Source of the DNA: Microbacterium sp. Leaf288
Lineage (GTDB): Bacteria > Actinomycetota > Actinomycetes > Actinomycetales > Microbacteriaceae
Direction of reading: 5' to 3'
Length of the DNA stretch: 64,000 nucleotides
Assembly: GCF_001422925.1 (NCBI RefSeq)
Contig: NZ_LMNI01000010.1
Location: 602,778 to 666,777 of the forward strand
Of the stretch, positions 1 through 9,088 are shown in pieces. The stretch's first letter is position 1; each line of letters starts with the position of its first letter. The translations under genes were made by a program, and so were the position numbers. The notes beneath the pieces are model-generated. The model saw only the letters and a list, made by a program, of their open reading frames with translations. It was not told where the DNA came from and made no database searches.

Positions 1-2170
1 GAGCCTCCTCGCTGTGGTGGATCGTGGATGCCGCGATCTGTGCGAGCGCCGACTTCACGCCCTCCGTGATCACGTGCGTGCCGTTCGAGCCGCCGCCGGT
101 CGTGGGCGCCGGCGCGCCGCCCCGCGGGCGACGGCCGGACGACGGCGCACCGCTCGCGGCGGGCACGCGATGCTTGACGACGGGGTCGTGGTGCACGATC
201 AGGCCGCGCCCCGCGCAGACCTCGCACGCCTCGCTGAACGTCTCCAGGAGACCCAGTCCGAGCTTCTTGCGCGTCATCTGCACGAGACCGAGCGAGGTGA
301 CCTCGGCGACCTGGTGCTTCGTCCGGTCGCGGCTCAGGCACTCGACGAGACGGCGCAGCACGAGATCACGGTTGGATTCGAGCACCATGTCGATGAAGTC
401 GACGACGATGATCCCGCCGATGTCGCGCAGGCGCAGCTGGCGGACGATCTCCTCCGCGGCCTCGAGGTTGTTCTTCGTGACCGTCTCTTCGAGGTTTCCG
501 CCCGAGCCGACGAACTTGCCGGTGTTGACGTCGACGACGGTCATCGCCTCGGTGCGGTCGATGACCAGCGAGCCGCCGGAGGGCAGCCACACCTTGCGGT
601 CGAGCGCCTTCTCGATCTGCTCGGTGACGCGGAACACGTCGAACGGGTCGTGCTCGCCCTCGTACCGCTCGACGCGCTCGAGGAGGTCGGGCGCCACGGA
701 CTCGAGGTACTTCGAGATGGTGTGGTGCGCGTCCTCGCCCTGGATGAGCATCTTCGAGAAGTCCTCGTTGAAGACGTCGCGGACGATCTTGACGAGGAGG
801 TCGGGCTCCGAGTGCAGCAGCGCCGGCGCCTGGATCGTCTCGATCTGCTTCGAGATGTGCTCCCACTGGTTGGTGAGGCGCTGCACATCGCGCGTCAGCT
901 GGTCCTCCGTGGCGCCCTCCGCGGCGGTGCGCACGATCACGCCCGACGACTCGGGGAGCACCTCCTTGAGGATCTTCTTGAGGCGCGCGCGCTCGGTGTC
1001 GGGCAGCTTGCGCGAGATGCCGTTCATGTTGCCGCCCGGCACGTACACGAGGTAGCGGCCCGGAAGCGAGATCTGGCTGGTCAGACGCGCGCCCTTGTGC
1101 CCGACGGGGTCTTTCGTGACCTGCACCAGCACACGGTCGCCGGTCTTGAGCGCGAGTTCGATGCGGCGCGGCTGGTTGCCGGTCTCGACGGCATCCCAGT
1201 CGACTTCGCCCGAGTACAGCACGGCGTTGCGGCCGCGCCCGATGTCGACGAACGCCGCTTCCATGCTGGGCAGGACGTTCTGCACGCGGCCGAGGTACAC
1301 GTTGCCGATCAGCGACGCGTCCTGGTTGCGCGCGACGTAGTGCTCGACCAGCACGTTGTCTTCAAGCACGGCGATCTGGATGCGGCCGTTGCGCGAGCGC
1401 ACGATCATGTCGCGGTCGACGGCCTCACGACGGGCGAGGAACTCCGCCTCGGTCACGACCGCACGACGGCGACCTGCCTCGCGGCCGTCACGGCGGCGCT
1501 GCTTCTTGGCCTCGAGACGCGTCGAGCCCTTGATGCGCTGCGGCTCGGTGATGAGCTCGACGGCGCGCTGACGCGGCTGCGACGGCTCGGCGGGCGCGGA
1601 TGCCTCGTCCCGGCCCTCGCCGCGACGACGGCTGCGGCGGCGCGAGGTGCTCGACGACGCTGCGGCCTCGGGCTCCGGCTCGGGCTGCTGACGGCCCGGA
1701 CGTGCCGGAAGCGGCGCGATCTCGGGCGCATAGAACATGAGCTGCGTCGACACGGCGGACACGAAGACCTCGGGGAGAAGCCCCAGGGTCACCGCGGTCA
1801 CGGCTTCGGGCTCGGCGGGCGCCTCCGGCTCGGCAGGAACGTCGGCCTCGGCGGACGCCTCGGGGGCGGACGCGGCTTCGGGATCGCCGTCGGCCGGTGC
1901 CTCGGCGTCGGCCTCAGCCTCGGCCGCGGGCTCGCCCTCGTGCTCAGGCGCCGCCTCGGCCGCGGGCTCAGCTTCGACCGCCGGCTCGGGCGCCACCTCG
2001 GTCGCCTCCGCCGGGCTCTCCTCGGACTCCGCGGAGACCTCGACGGTCTCCTGCGGCTCCTCGACCGGCGAGTCCGCGTCTGCCGCGGGTGTCGCCTCGT
2101 CGCCCGCTGTGGTCAGCGGCGCGTCCGGTTCGGTCTGAGAGGTGAATTCTGCATCTGTTCCATCGGCCAT
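1..2170 (-). CDS. rne: Ribonuclease E/G (3' end outside window)
   Basis: Single-strand endoribonuclease of mRNA decay and rRNA/tRNA processing. About 723 codons are present and the stop lies beyond base 1. After the ATG at 2170 (a GTG sits one codon upstream) come about 140 residues rich in Ala, Glu, Pro and Ser, then a basic Arg/Lys stretch, then an S1-like RNA-binding region from about residue 280 (YLGRVQNVLPSMEAAFVDIG). The catalytic core has VVDVNTGKFVG near residue 545 and VVDFIDM near 590, which hold the two metal-binding Asp. CEVC near residue 647 is the Zn-link pair. The remaining tail is Gly/Arg-rich. The acidic N-terminal extension followed by a central core is the actinobacterial RNase E layout. 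The DNA opposite holds a long spurious open frame. Family call is firm. Confidence 0.96.
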   Translation of the reverse strand, partial: MADGTDAEFTSQTEPDAPLTTAGDEATPAADADSPVEEPQETVEVSAESEESPAEATEVAPEPAVEAEPAAEAAPEHEGEPAAEAEADAEAPADGDPEAASAPEASAEADVPAEPEAPAEPEAVTAVTLGLLPEVFVSAVSTQLMFYAPEIAPLPARPGRQQPEPEPEAAASSSTSRRRSRRRGEGRDEASAPAEPSQPRQRAVELITEPQRIKGSTRLEAKKQRRRDGREAGRRRAVVTEAEFLARREAVDRDMIVRSRNGRIQIAVLEDNVLVEHYVARNQDASLIGNVYLGRVQNVLPSMEAAFVDIGRGRNAVLYSGEVDWDAVETGNQPRRIELALKTGDRVLVQVTKDPVGHKGARLTSQISLPGRYLVYVPGGNMNGISRKLPDTERARLKKILKEVLPESSGVIVRTAAEGATEDQLTRDVQRLTNQWEHISKQIETIQAPALLHSEPDLLVKIVRDVFNEDFSKMLIQGEDAHHTISKYLESVAPDLLERVERYEGEHDPFDVFRVTEQIEKALDRKVWLPSGGSLVIDRTEAMTVVDVNTGKFVGSGGNLEETVTKNNLEAAEEIVRQLRLRDIGGIIVVDFIDMVLESNRDLVLRRLVECLSRDRTKHQVAEVTSLGLVQMTRKKLGLGLLETFSEACEVCAGRGLIVHHDPVVKHRVPAASGAPSSGRRPRGGAPAPTTGGGSNGTHVITEGVKSALAQIAASTIHHSEEA

Positions 2171-2391
2171 CACTGGCGTACTCCTAGCGGGGCGACACCG
2201 CGCGTCGCCCGGCGAAATCTCGTGCAGCGCCGCCCATGCCCCTCTGGACGGGGCGGTGCCGCGAACTCACTCGGTCTGCAGCGGTCGTCCGGCGCTAAGC
2301 GGATGCTCGCGCTGCCAAGGGCATTCGTCGCCCTGAAGTCTTCTGGTGATGATCGTCACGGCGCGGCCGTGAGTCATCGCCCCCCATTATC
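2171..2391 (-). promoter_or_regulatory. rne promoter and long 5' leader
   Basis: The 344-bp gap 2171-2514 has no gene. On the minus strand GATAAT (2391-2386) is a good -10, and transcription would start near 2380. A strong hairpin (2378-2348; arms GATGA/TCATC around CACGGC-CGC-GCCGTG) would sit at the very 5' end of the RNA, about 180 nt before the rne start. No clear -35 is seen. The rest of the leader shows no recognised riboswitch. Long structured leaders are known for rne in other bacteria, where RNase E cleaves its own mRNA; the same role here is inference. Confidence 0.5.
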
Positions 2392-2501
2392 GCACTTACA
2401 CCGCCAGAATGCCCATTCGCCCGACGACCGCGCCTTCCCCACGCCGCAGATCGGCGTTTTGCCACGGCGCGGGGGTGCGGCATCCGTGCAGAACTCGATG
2501 C

Positions 2502-2507
2502 CATAAT
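2502..2507 (+). promoter_or_regulatory. -10 element of VKOR gene (leaderless type)
   Basis: CATAAT lies exactly 7 nt before the ATG at 2515, with no Shine-Dalgarno sequence between. Transcription would start at or next to the start codon, giving a leaderless mRNA. Confidence 0.55.
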
Positions 2508-2514
2508 CCGAGGC

Positions 2515-3138
2515 ATGCCCGAGCAGCAGACCCACACCCGTCCGACCGGACTCGCCGTATGGCTCGTCATCGCGGGTGTGATCGGCTGGTGGGCGGCGTT
2601 CTCGCTGACGGTGGAGAAGTTCGAGAAGCTCGCGAACCCCGACGCGATCGCGTCGTGCGACCTGAGTGTGCTGGTGCAGTGCAGCGCCAACCTCGAGTCG
2701 TGGCAGGGCAGCGCGTTCGGGTTCCCGAATCCGGTCCTCGGACTCACCGGCTGGGTGGCCCCGATCGTCGTCGGCATGGCGATCCTCGCGCGGGCCCGCT
2801 TCGCGCGGTGGTTCTGGTGGTGCTTCTGGGGCGGGATCGCCTTCGCGTTCGGGTTCGTGATCTGGCTCATCAGCCAGAGCATCTACGCGCCCAACCTGCA
2901 CACGCTGTGCCCGTGGTGCATGGTGACCTGGGCCGTCACGATCCCCACGTTCTACGCGGTGACGCTCCACATGCTCCGCGCCGGCCTCGTTCCGGCATCC
3001 GACCGGGTCCGCGACGTCGCCGACCGGCTGATGGTGTGGGTCCCGTTGGCGGCGATCGTGAGCTACGCGATCATCCTGCTGCTGGCGCAGCTCGAAATGA
3101 ACGCCGTCGTCAACATCTGGCAGACGCTGTTCGGCTGA
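2515..3138 (+). CDS. Vitamin K epoxide reductase (VKOR) family protein
   Basis: Membrane thiol oxidoreductase of 207 aa that, in bacteria, re-oxidises a periplasmic DsbA-like protein and passes electrons to menaquinone. About five hydrophobic segments are visible (residues 12-31, 75-92, 97-120, 136-153, 178-198). The loop cysteine pair is C48 and C56, and the active-site motif CPWC is at 132-135, so the catalytic set is complete. The start is the ATG at 2515, 7 nt after a -10 hexamer. No DsbA-like partner and no fused thioredoxin domain is found in the window. The gene is monocistronic and converges on ndk, with a hairpin spanning its stop codon. Confidence 0.9.
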   Translation: MPEQQTHTRPTGLAVWLVIAGVIGWWAAFSLTVEKFEKLANPDAIASCDLSVLVQCSANLESWQGSAFGFPNPVLGLTGWVAPIVVGMAILARARFARWFWWCFWGGIAFAFGFVIWLISQSIYAPNLHTLCPWCMVTWAVTIPTFYAVTLHMLRAGLVPASDRVRDVADRLMVWVPLAAIVSYAIILLLAQLEMNAVVNIWQTLFG

Positions 3139-3164
3139 CCCCGCAGGCGCGTCCGGGGCCAGCC
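3133..3164. terminator. Hairpin between convergent VKOR gene and ndk
   Basis: Eleven-bp inverted repeat with one mismatch (3133-3143 with 3154-3164, 10-nt loop), overlapping the VKOR stop codon. No T-tract is present. The position between convergent genes suits a bidirectional terminator. Confidence 0.45.
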
Positions 3165-3174
3165 GACTGAGCGA

Positions 3175-3591
3175 TCAGCCGAACCAGATCTCGAGCTCGC
3201 GCGCGGCGGACTCAGGGCTGTCGGAACCGTGCACGAGGTTCTGCTGCACCTTCAGGCCCCAGTCGCGGCCGAAGTCGCCGCGGACGGTGCCGGGCGCGGC
3301 CGTCGTGGGATCGGTCGTGCCTGCGAGCGAGCGGAATCCCTCGATCACGCGGTTGCCGGCGAGCCGGATCGCGACCGACGGGCCCGACATCATGAACTCG
3401 AGCAGCGGCTCGTAGAACGGCTTGCCCTCGTGCTCGGCGTAGTGGCGCTCGAGCCTCTCACGGTCGGGCTCGACGAGGCGGATGTCGACGAGGGCGTACC
3501 CCTTCGCCTCGATGCGGGCGAGGATCGAGCCGGTGAGGCCGCGAGCGACGCCGTCGGGCTTGACGAGGACGAGGGTCTCTTCGATGGGCAT
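3175..3591 (-). CDS. ndk: Nucleoside diphosphate kinase
   Basis: Transfers the gamma phosphate of ATP to nucleoside diphosphates through a phospho-histidine. The 138-aa length is standard for the family. The N-terminal strand ETLVLVKPDG carries the conserved Lys, the loop GTTDPTTAAPGTVR follows, and the catalytic His is H121 in NLVHGSDS. The ATG at 3591 is chosen because AAAGG lies 6 nt upstream and the protein then begins MPIEETLVLVKPDG as in homologues; frame-open sequence further upstream belongs to the preceding gene's other frame. It is the last gene of the ileS-folC-DUF4233-ndk run, 20 nt after the DUF4233 stop. Confidence 0.97.
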   Translation of the reverse strand: MPIEETLVLVKPDGVARGLTGSILARIEAKGYALVDIRLVEPDRERLERHYAEHEGKPFYEPLLEFMMSGPSVAIRLAGNRVIEGFRSLAGTTDPTTAAPGTVRGDFGRDWGLKVQQNLVHGSDSPESAARELEIWFG

Positions 3592-3611
3592 GCGGGACCT
3601 TTCGTTGCTGA

Positions 3612-4013
3612 TCAGGCGTGGGGAGGAGGATCCGCCGCGAGGCGCGCGTTGCGCCGGTCGAGAGCGGCCCCCTTGATCGTCGCATACCCGTACATGCCGC
3701 CGAAAATGAGCGCGACGATGGCGAGCGCCGGCACGAGGAAGGCGCCGAGCAGCACGACGACCTGCAGCACCCACCCGAGCACGATGCCCCACCGGTAGCG
3801 CACGACCCTCGTCGTGAGGATCATCAGCACGGCCAGTCCGGCCCCGGCGACGATGCCCCACCACGGCTCGATCGACGCGGGGAACGCCTTCAGACCGTAA
3901 ACGGCCAGACCTCCGAGGAAGACGACGATCGACTCGAAGCCGAGCACGATCGTCGCGAGCGACTCCGCCGCACCGCGGGGGCGACGGGCCTTCGGCTGCC
4001 TCTCGCCGGTCAC
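3612..4013 (-). CDS. DUF4233 membrane protein
   Basis: Small integral membrane protein of 133 aa and unknown function. After a basic N-terminus (ERQPKARRPRG) there are four hydrophobic segments, around residues 20-40, 48-67, 74-92 and 94-112, and a hydrophilic tail. The GTG start at 4013 overlaps the folC stop by 4 nt (GTGA), so its translation is probably coupled to folC. The family is typically found between folC and ndk in actinobacteria, as here, but no activity has been assigned and nothing in the sequence suggests catalysis. Confidence 0.85.
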   Translation of the reverse strand: MTGERQPKARRPRGAAESLATIVLGFESIVVFLGGLAVYGLKAFPASIEPWWGIVAGAGLAVLMILTTRVVRYRWGIVLGWVLQVVVLLGAFLVPALAIVALIFGGMYGYATIKGAALDRRNARLAADPPPHA

Positions 4014-5368
4014 GCGTTCCACCCGGCCTTCCAGTCCTCGTCGGCAGCGAGGGCGAGGGCCTCCCCCGCGAGCACGACCGACCCCGCGATCACGACGGCA
4101 CGTCGATCGGATGCCGCGGCCCACGCCCGCGCCGCCTCCGCGGCATCGGCGAGGTCGCGGTGAACCGAGACGCGCAGATCGTGCGCCTCCGCGAGGTCGG
4201 CGATGGCATCCGCGTCCTCCGCCCGCTCCGAGTCGGGGGCGGTGGCGAACACCTGGGCGGCGACGGGTGCGATCTCGGACACGATGCCGGCGGCATCCTT
4301 GTCGGAGAGCACACCGAGCACCACACCCCATTCGTCGAAGTCGAACGCCTCGCGCAGCGCGGTGACGAGAGCACGCGCACCGTGCGGATTGTGTGCCGCG
4401 TCGACCAGCACGGTCGGTGCGGCACCGACGAGCTGGAGGCGTCCGGGCGAGGTCACTGCGCCGAGGCCTTCCGCCAGCACGTCCCCGGCGATCGGCTGCG
4501 ACGCACCGCCGACGAGCGACTCCACCGCCGCGATCGCGAGCGCCGCGTTGAAGCCCTGGTGGGCTCCGTAGAGCGGCAGGTACTCGTCCTCGTAGGTGCC
4601 GGCGAGGCCGCGCACGCTGATCTGCTGCCCGCCGACCGCGAGGCGCTGCTGGGCGAGTGCGAACTCGGAGCCTTCGAAGGCGATCGAGGCGCCGTGGGCG
4701 GCCGCAGCTTCGCGCAGCACCGCCTCGGCGGCGGGATCCTGCCGAGCCGACACCACGGCTGCGCCGTCCTTGATGATGCCTGCCTTGACGCTCGCGATCT
4801 CGGCGATCGTGTCGCCGAGCCGGTCCGCGTGGTCGAGGTCGATGGGCGCGAACACCGCGACGTCACCGTCGGCGGTGTTGGTGGAATCCCACGACCCGCC
4901 CATGCCGACCTCGAGCACGAGCACGTCGATCGGCGCGTCGGCGAACGCGACGAACGCGAGCACCGTCAGGAGTTCGAAGAACGTGAGGGGTGCATCGTCG
5001 CTCGCGGCGAGCTCCGCATCCACCAGCTCCACGAACGGTGCGATCTCGTCCCACGCGTCGGCGATCGCCGCGTCGTCGACCGGCTCGCCGTCGACCATGA
5101 TGCGCTCGGTGAACCGCTCGAGGTGCGGACTGGTGAACAGGCCCGTGCGCAGGCCGTGTGCGCGCACGAGGGTCTCGATCATGCGGCTGGTCGACGTCTT
5201 GCCGTTGGTTCCGGTGACGTGGACGACGCGGTACGTCTTCTGGGGGTCGTCGAGCAGCTCGAGCACGCGCCGCGTGCGCTCTACGCGCGGCTGCACCCAC
5301 CGCTCTCCCTGGCGCTGCAGCAGCGCCTCGTAGACGGCGTCGGCGCGCTTGCGGCCGCGATCGCTCAT
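4010..5368 (-). CDS. folC: Bifunctional dihydrofolate synthase / folylpolyglutamate synthase
   Basis: Adds L-glutamate to dihydropteroate and to reduced folates with ATP, a Mur-ligase-type reaction in the cytoplasm. The 452-aa protein has the P-loop TGTNGKTST near residues 52-60, the folate-binding stretch [15 protein letters not shown] next, the central domain motif [14 protein letters not shown], and a C-terminal domain opening at GRLQLVG with the DAAHNPHGA signature. The ATG at 5368 overlaps the ileS stop by 4 nt (ATGA), and its own stop overlaps the DUF4233 GTG. Expression therefore probably follows ileS and its T-box, or an internal promoter not visible here. Confidence 0.96.
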   Translation of the reverse strand: MSDRGRKRADAVYEALLQRQGERWVQPRVERTRRVLELLDDPQKTYRVVHVTGTNGKTSTSRMIETLVRAHGLRTGLFTSPHLERFTERIMVDGEPVDDAAIADAWDEIAPFVELVDAELAASDDAPLTFFELLTVLAFVAFADAPIDVLVLEVGMGGSWDSTNTADGDVAVFAPIDLDHADRLGDTIAEIASVKAGIIKDGAAVVSARQDPAAEAVLREAAAAHGASIAFEGSEFALAQQRLAVGGQQISVRGLAGTYEDEYLPLYGAHQGFNAALAIAAVESLVGGASQPIAGDVLAEGLGAVTSPGRLQLVGAAPTVLVDAAHNPHGARALVTALREAFDFDEWGVVLGVLSDKDAAGIVSEIAPVAAQVFATAPDSERAEDADAIADLAEAHDLRVSVHRDLADAAEAARAWAAASDRRAVVIAGSVVLAGEALALAADEDWKAGWNA

Positions 5369-8300
5369 GCTGTGGCCTCCGTCCGGCCGACCGAGACGGT
5401 GAAGGCGCCGCGGTTGGCATACGTTCCCGCGTCGACCACCGCCTCGAACTCGATGGGTGTCCCGGAGTCACCGGCTGCTGCGAGCTCGGCTGTCCGCGTG
5501 CGCACGCTGTGGGCGAGCGCGAGCGTCTCGCCTGCCACGTCGGCGATGTCGAAGGCCGCGGAAACCGCCTCGCCGTCGGCCTCGTCGTCGAACACGAGGC
5601 CGAGGCGGATGCGGTCGCTCACATCGAAACCTGCCGCCTTGCGGGTGTCCTGGACGGCGCGGATCACGTCGCGGGCCAGACCTTCCGCCTCGAGCTCGGG
5701 CGTCGTCGTCGTGTCGAGCAGGACGAAGCCCTCGCCCGCCAGAAGGGCGATCGCCGTGCCGTCGGCGACGCCGCCGGCCTCGAGCGTGAGGTCGTACTCC
5801 CCTGGCTCCAGCGCGATGCCGTCGACGACCACGACACCGTCGCGCTCCTCCCACACGCCCGCCTTCGCGCCCGAGATCACGTGCTGGACCTGCTTGCCCA
5901 GGCGTGGACCCGCGGCGCGCGCGTTCACGCTGAGCCGCTTGCTGATGCCGTAGCGCTCCGCGACGTCGTCGCCGAGCTCGATCAGCTCGACCGACTTCAC
6001 GTTGAGCTCGTCGCGCAGGATGCCGTCGAACTGCGCGAGGGACGCAGCATCTGCAACCGCCACCGTCAGGGTGGGAAGCGGCAGGCGCACGCGACGGCCC
6101 TCCTTCTTGCGCAGCCCGTTCGCGACGCTGGTTGCCTCGCGGACGGCGTCCATCGCGGCGCGGATGTCGTCGGCCGCGGGGAAGGCGTCGGCGTCGGGCC
6201 AGTCCTGCAGGTGGACGCTGCGTCCGCCGGTGAGGCCCTGCCAGATCTTCTCGGAGACCAGCGGGATGAGCGGCGCCGCGACGCGCGTGAGCGTCTCGAG
6301 CACGGTGTAGAGCGTGTCGAACGCCTCGCGGCTCTTGGCGTGATCGGGGCTGCCGTCGGCGGAGACGCCCACCCAGAACCGGTCGCGCGAGCGGCGGATG
6401 TACCAGTTCGTCAACGCCTCGGCGAAGTCGCGGACCTTCGCCGCGGCGAGCGTCGAATCGAGCACCTCGAGGTCGGCGGCGACATCGCGCACCAGGTCGC
6501 CGGTGAGCGCCAGGATGTAGCGGTCGAGCACATCCGTCGAGTCGGTGCGCCACGACGCCTGGTAGCCCTCGCCACCCGCGCCGCCGGCCGCATTGGCGTA
6601 CGTCGCGAAGAAATACCACGCGTTCCAGAGCGGCAGCAGGAACTCCCGCACGCCGGCGCGGATGCCCTCCTCGGTCACGACGAGGTTGCCGCCGCGCAGC
6701 ACGGAGCTCGACATCAGGAACCAGCGCATCGCGTCGGATCCGTCGCGGTCGAACACCTCACTGACGTCGGGGTAGTTGCGCAGCGACTTCGACATCTTGA
6801 GCCCGTCGCTGCCCAGGACGATGCCGTGGCACGACACGCCCGTGAACGCCGGGCGGTCGAACAGCGCCGTCGAGAGCACGTGCATCACGTAGAACCAGCC
6901 GCGCGTCTGCCCGATGTACTCGACGATGAAGTCGGCCGGCGAGTGCTCGTCGAACCACTGCTGGTTCTCGAACGGGTAGTGCACCTGCGCGTACGGCATC
7001 GACCCCGAGTCGAACCACACGTCGAACACGTCCTCGATCCGGCGCATCGTGCTCTTGCCGGTCGGGTCGTCCGGGTTCGGGCGCGTCAGGTCGTCGATGT
7101 ACGGGCGGTGCAGATCGACCTCGCCGTCCGCGTTCGTCGGGAGACGCCCGAAGTCCCGCTCGAGCTCCTCCAGCGACCCGTAGACGTCGACGCGCGGGTG
7201 CTCCGGGTCGTCGCTCTTCCACACCGGGATCGGCGAGCCCCAGTACCGGTTGCGGCTGATCGACCAGTCCCGCGCGCCGTCGAGCCACTTGCCGAACTGG
7301 CCGTGCTTGACGTTCTCGGGCACCCACGTGATCTGCTCGTTGCCCGCGAGCATGCGGTCCTTGATGTCGGTGACGCGCACGAACCAGCTCGACACCGCCC
7401 GGTAGATGAGGGGGTTCCGGCAGCGCCAGCAGTGCGGGTACGAATGCTCGTAGCTCGCCTCGCGCAGCAGGCGCCCCTCCTGCTTGAGCAGGCGGATGAG
7501 CGGACGGTTCGCGTCCATCCACAGCTCGCCGGCGACGTCCGTCACCTGCGGCAGGAAGCGCCCGCCGTCGTCCAGGCTCATGATGAGGGGGATGCCGGCG
7601 GCCTCGGTCACGCGCTGGTCGTCCTCACCGAACGCCGGCGCCTGGTGGACGATGCCGGTGCCGTCGCCCGTCGTGACGTAGTCGTCGACGAGCAGGCGCC
7701 ACGCGCTCTGCGTGCCCCAGATCGAGGCATCCGCGTAGTAGTCGAAGAGGCGGTCGTACGTGACGTTCTCGAGGTCGGCGCCCAGAACCGTCTGCTCCAC
7801 GGCTTCGCGCGCGGCCTCGACGGAGTCGTACCCGAGGTCCTTCGCGTAGCCCGCGAGCAGATCCTCGGCGAGGAGGTATCGGTGCGCGGTGGCGCCCTCG
7901 GGATCGTCCCCCGCCGGGACGTCGGCCGCCCCGTGGGGACCGCCGGGAACGACGGCGTAGCGGATGTCGGGACCCACCGCGAGGGCGAGGTTCGTGGGCA
8001 GGGTCCACGGGGTCGTCGTCCACGCGAGCGCACGCACGCCGGTGAGCCCGAGCGCCTCCGCCTTCACACCGGTGAGCGGGAACGTGATGGTGACCGACGG
8101 GTCCTGGCGCATCTTGTAGACGTCGTCGTCCATGCGCAGCTCGTGGGCCGAGAGCGGCGTCTCATCGCGCCAGCAGTACGGCAGCACGCGGTGCCCCTCG
8201 TAGGCGAGGCCCTTGTCGTAGATCGTCTTGAACGCCCACAGCACGGATTCCATGTATGTGAGGTCGAGCGTCTTGTACCCGCGCTCGAAGTCGACCCAGC

Positions 8301-8763
8301 GCGCCTGGCGGGTGACGTAGTCCTCCCACTCCCTGGTGTACGCCAGCACCGACTCGCGCGACTTGGCGTTGAACGTGGCGATTCCCATCGCCTCGATCTC
8401 GCTCTTCTCCGTGATGCCGAGCTGCTTCATCGCCTCGAGCTCGGCCGGGAGGCCGTGGGTGTCCCAGCCGAAGACGCGATCGACCTTCTTGCCGCGCATC
8501 GTCTGGAAGCGCGGGAAGACGTCCTTCGCGTAGCCGGTCAGGAGGTGGCCGTAGTGCGGCACCCCGTTGGCGAAGGGCGGGCCGTCGTAGAAGACCCACT
8601 CCTCGGCGCCATCGCGCTGGTCGATGGACGCGCGGAAGGTGTGGTCGGCCTCCCAGAACGCGAGCGTCTGCTGCTCGATCTCGGGGAAGCGGGGGCTCGG
8701 AACGACGGCGGCCGGCGCGGCGTCGGCCGCGGGCCCGAAGGCGGAGGGGCGGGGGTAGGTCAT
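5365..8763 (-). CDS. ileS: Isoleucyl-tRNA synthetase
   Basis: Charges tRNA-Ile. At 1132 aa it is of the long, eukaryote-like (type 2) IleRS form common in actinobacteria. Visible landmarks are the HIGH-class motif PHYGH (residues 69-73), the editing-domain stretch around [16 protein letters not shown], the KMSKS loop [11 protein letters not shown] near residue 655, and the long C-terminal anticodon-binding and tail domains. The ATG at 8763 is preceded by GAGAGAAG, and the T-box leader ends directly upstream, so the ribosome-binding site is the controlled element. Type 2 IleRS enzymes are often less sensitive to mupirocin; that is family knowledge only. A long open frame on the opposite strand is a high-GC shadow. 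Confidence 0.97.
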   Translation of the reverse strand: MTYPRPSAFGPAADAAPAAVVPSPRFPEIEQQTLAFWEADHTFRASIDQRDGAEEWVFYDGPPFANGVPHYGHLLTGYAKDVFPRFQTMRGKKVDRVFGWDTHGLPAELEAMKQLGITEKSEIEAMGIATFNAKSRESVLAYTREWEDYVTRQARWVDFERGYKTLDLTYMESVLWAFKTIYDKGLAYEGHRVLPYCWRDETPLSAHELRMDDDVYKMRQDPSVTITFPLTGVKAEALGLTGVRALAWTTTPWTLPTNLALAVGPDIRYAVVPGGPHGAADVPAGDDPEGATAHRYLLAEDLLAGYAKDLGYDSVEAAREAVEQTVLGADLENVTYDRLFDYYADASIWGTQSAWRLLVDDYVTTGDGTGIVHQAPAFGEDDQRVTEAAGIPLIMSLDDGGRFLPQVTDVAGELWMDANRPLIRLLKQEGRLLREASYEHSYPHCWRCRNPLIYRAVSSWFVRVTDIKDRMLAGNEQITWVPENVKHGQFGKWLDGARDWSISRNRYWGSPIPVWKSDDPEHPRVDVYGSLEELERDFGRLPTNADGEVDLHRPYIDDLTRPNPDDPTGKSTMRRIEDVFDVWFDSGSMPYAQVHYPFENQQWFDEHSPADFIVEYIGQTRGWFYVMHVLSTALFDRPAFTGVSCHGIVLGSDGLKMSKSLRNYPDVSEVFDRDGSDAMRWFLMSSSVLRGGNLVVTEEGIRAGVREFLLPLWNAWYFFATYANAAGGAGGEGYQASWRTDSTDVLDRYILALTGDLVRDVAADLEVLDSTLAAAKVRDFAEALTNWYIRRSRDRFWVGVSADGSPDHAKSREAFDTLYTVLETLTRVAAPLIPLVSEKIWQGLTGGRSVHLQDWPDADAFPAADDIRAAMDAVREATSVANGLRKKEGRRVRLPLPTLTVAVADAASLAQFDGILRDELNVKSVELIELGDDVAERYGISKRLSVNARAAGPRLGKQVQHVISGAKAGVWEERDGVVVVDGIALEPGEYDLTLEAGGVADGTAIALLAGEGFVLLDTTTTPELEAEGLARDVIRAVQDTRKAAGFDVSDRIRLGLVFDDEADGEAVSAAFDIADVAGETLALAHSVRTRTAELAAAGDSGTPIEFEAVVDAGTYANRGAFTVSVGRTEATA

Positions 8764-9018
8764 CTTCTCTCGCAGGTGCTCGCTCGTGTGCTTCCTGCGG
8801 GGACGACACTGCCTGGATCCCTGACCAGACGTACCGCGGTACCACCCTGCATTGACGCTCGGGCCCTTCGACAGGCTCAGGGACCGAGACGCCCTCTCTC
8901 ACAGCGGCTATGACGGGCCTGACCCGCTCGGTTCTACTGGGGGCGCCACGTGCGTGGGGTCCTGTTCTTCCGAGAGCTCCCCGGTGATGGCCGGATCCGC
9001 GCTGGTCCGACGAGTCTA
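8764..9018 (-). promoter_or_regulatory. T-box riboswitch leader of ileS
   Basis: The minus strand shows a -10 TAGACT (9018-9013). An ultrashort Stem I follows with the Ile specifier ATC at 8988-8986 in CCATCACCGGGGAGC, then GGAAGAAC (8971-8964), and finally the T-box GGTGGTACCGCGG at 8846-8834, where the uncharged tRNA 3' end would pair. The RNA ends at the ileS ribosome-binding site with no intrinsic terminator. This matches the translational (class II) T-boxes of actinobacterial ileS: uncharged tRNA-Ile would expose the Shine-Dalgarno sequence. A REP-like hairpin is inserted between specifier and T-box (separate entry). This fills the 325-bp gap between ileS and the divergent transporter. 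Confidence 0.93.
8854..8893. repeat. REP-like palindromic element inside the ileS T-box leader
   Basis: Imperfect inverted repeat with arms GACGCTCGGGCCCT (8854-8867) and AGGGACCGAGACGCC (8879-8893) around an 11-nt loop. The centre (CCCTTCGACAGGCTCAGGG) looks like a dispersed palindrome I recall from many Microbacteriaceae and other high-GC genomes. I noticed only this copy in the window. Confidence 0.6.
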
Positions 9019-9088
9019 CCGTGGCTGTGCAAGAGGGAATGCGGCACCCGCCGTCGGGGTTTCTGGACTCGTGCCAAGATTGACGCCC

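Noticed and set aside
14..2506. 830-codon open frame on the plus strand opposite rne
   Set aside because: Low-complexity Arg/Gly/Leu/Asp composition, no recognisable domain, and full overlap with clearly conserved RNase E sequence. Such antisense frames are expected at very high GC.
5509..8913. 1134-codon open frame opposite ileS, running into the T-box leader
   Set aside because: Mirror of IleRS codons with Arg/Val/Glu-rich composition and no domain. ileS and the T-box explain the DNA.
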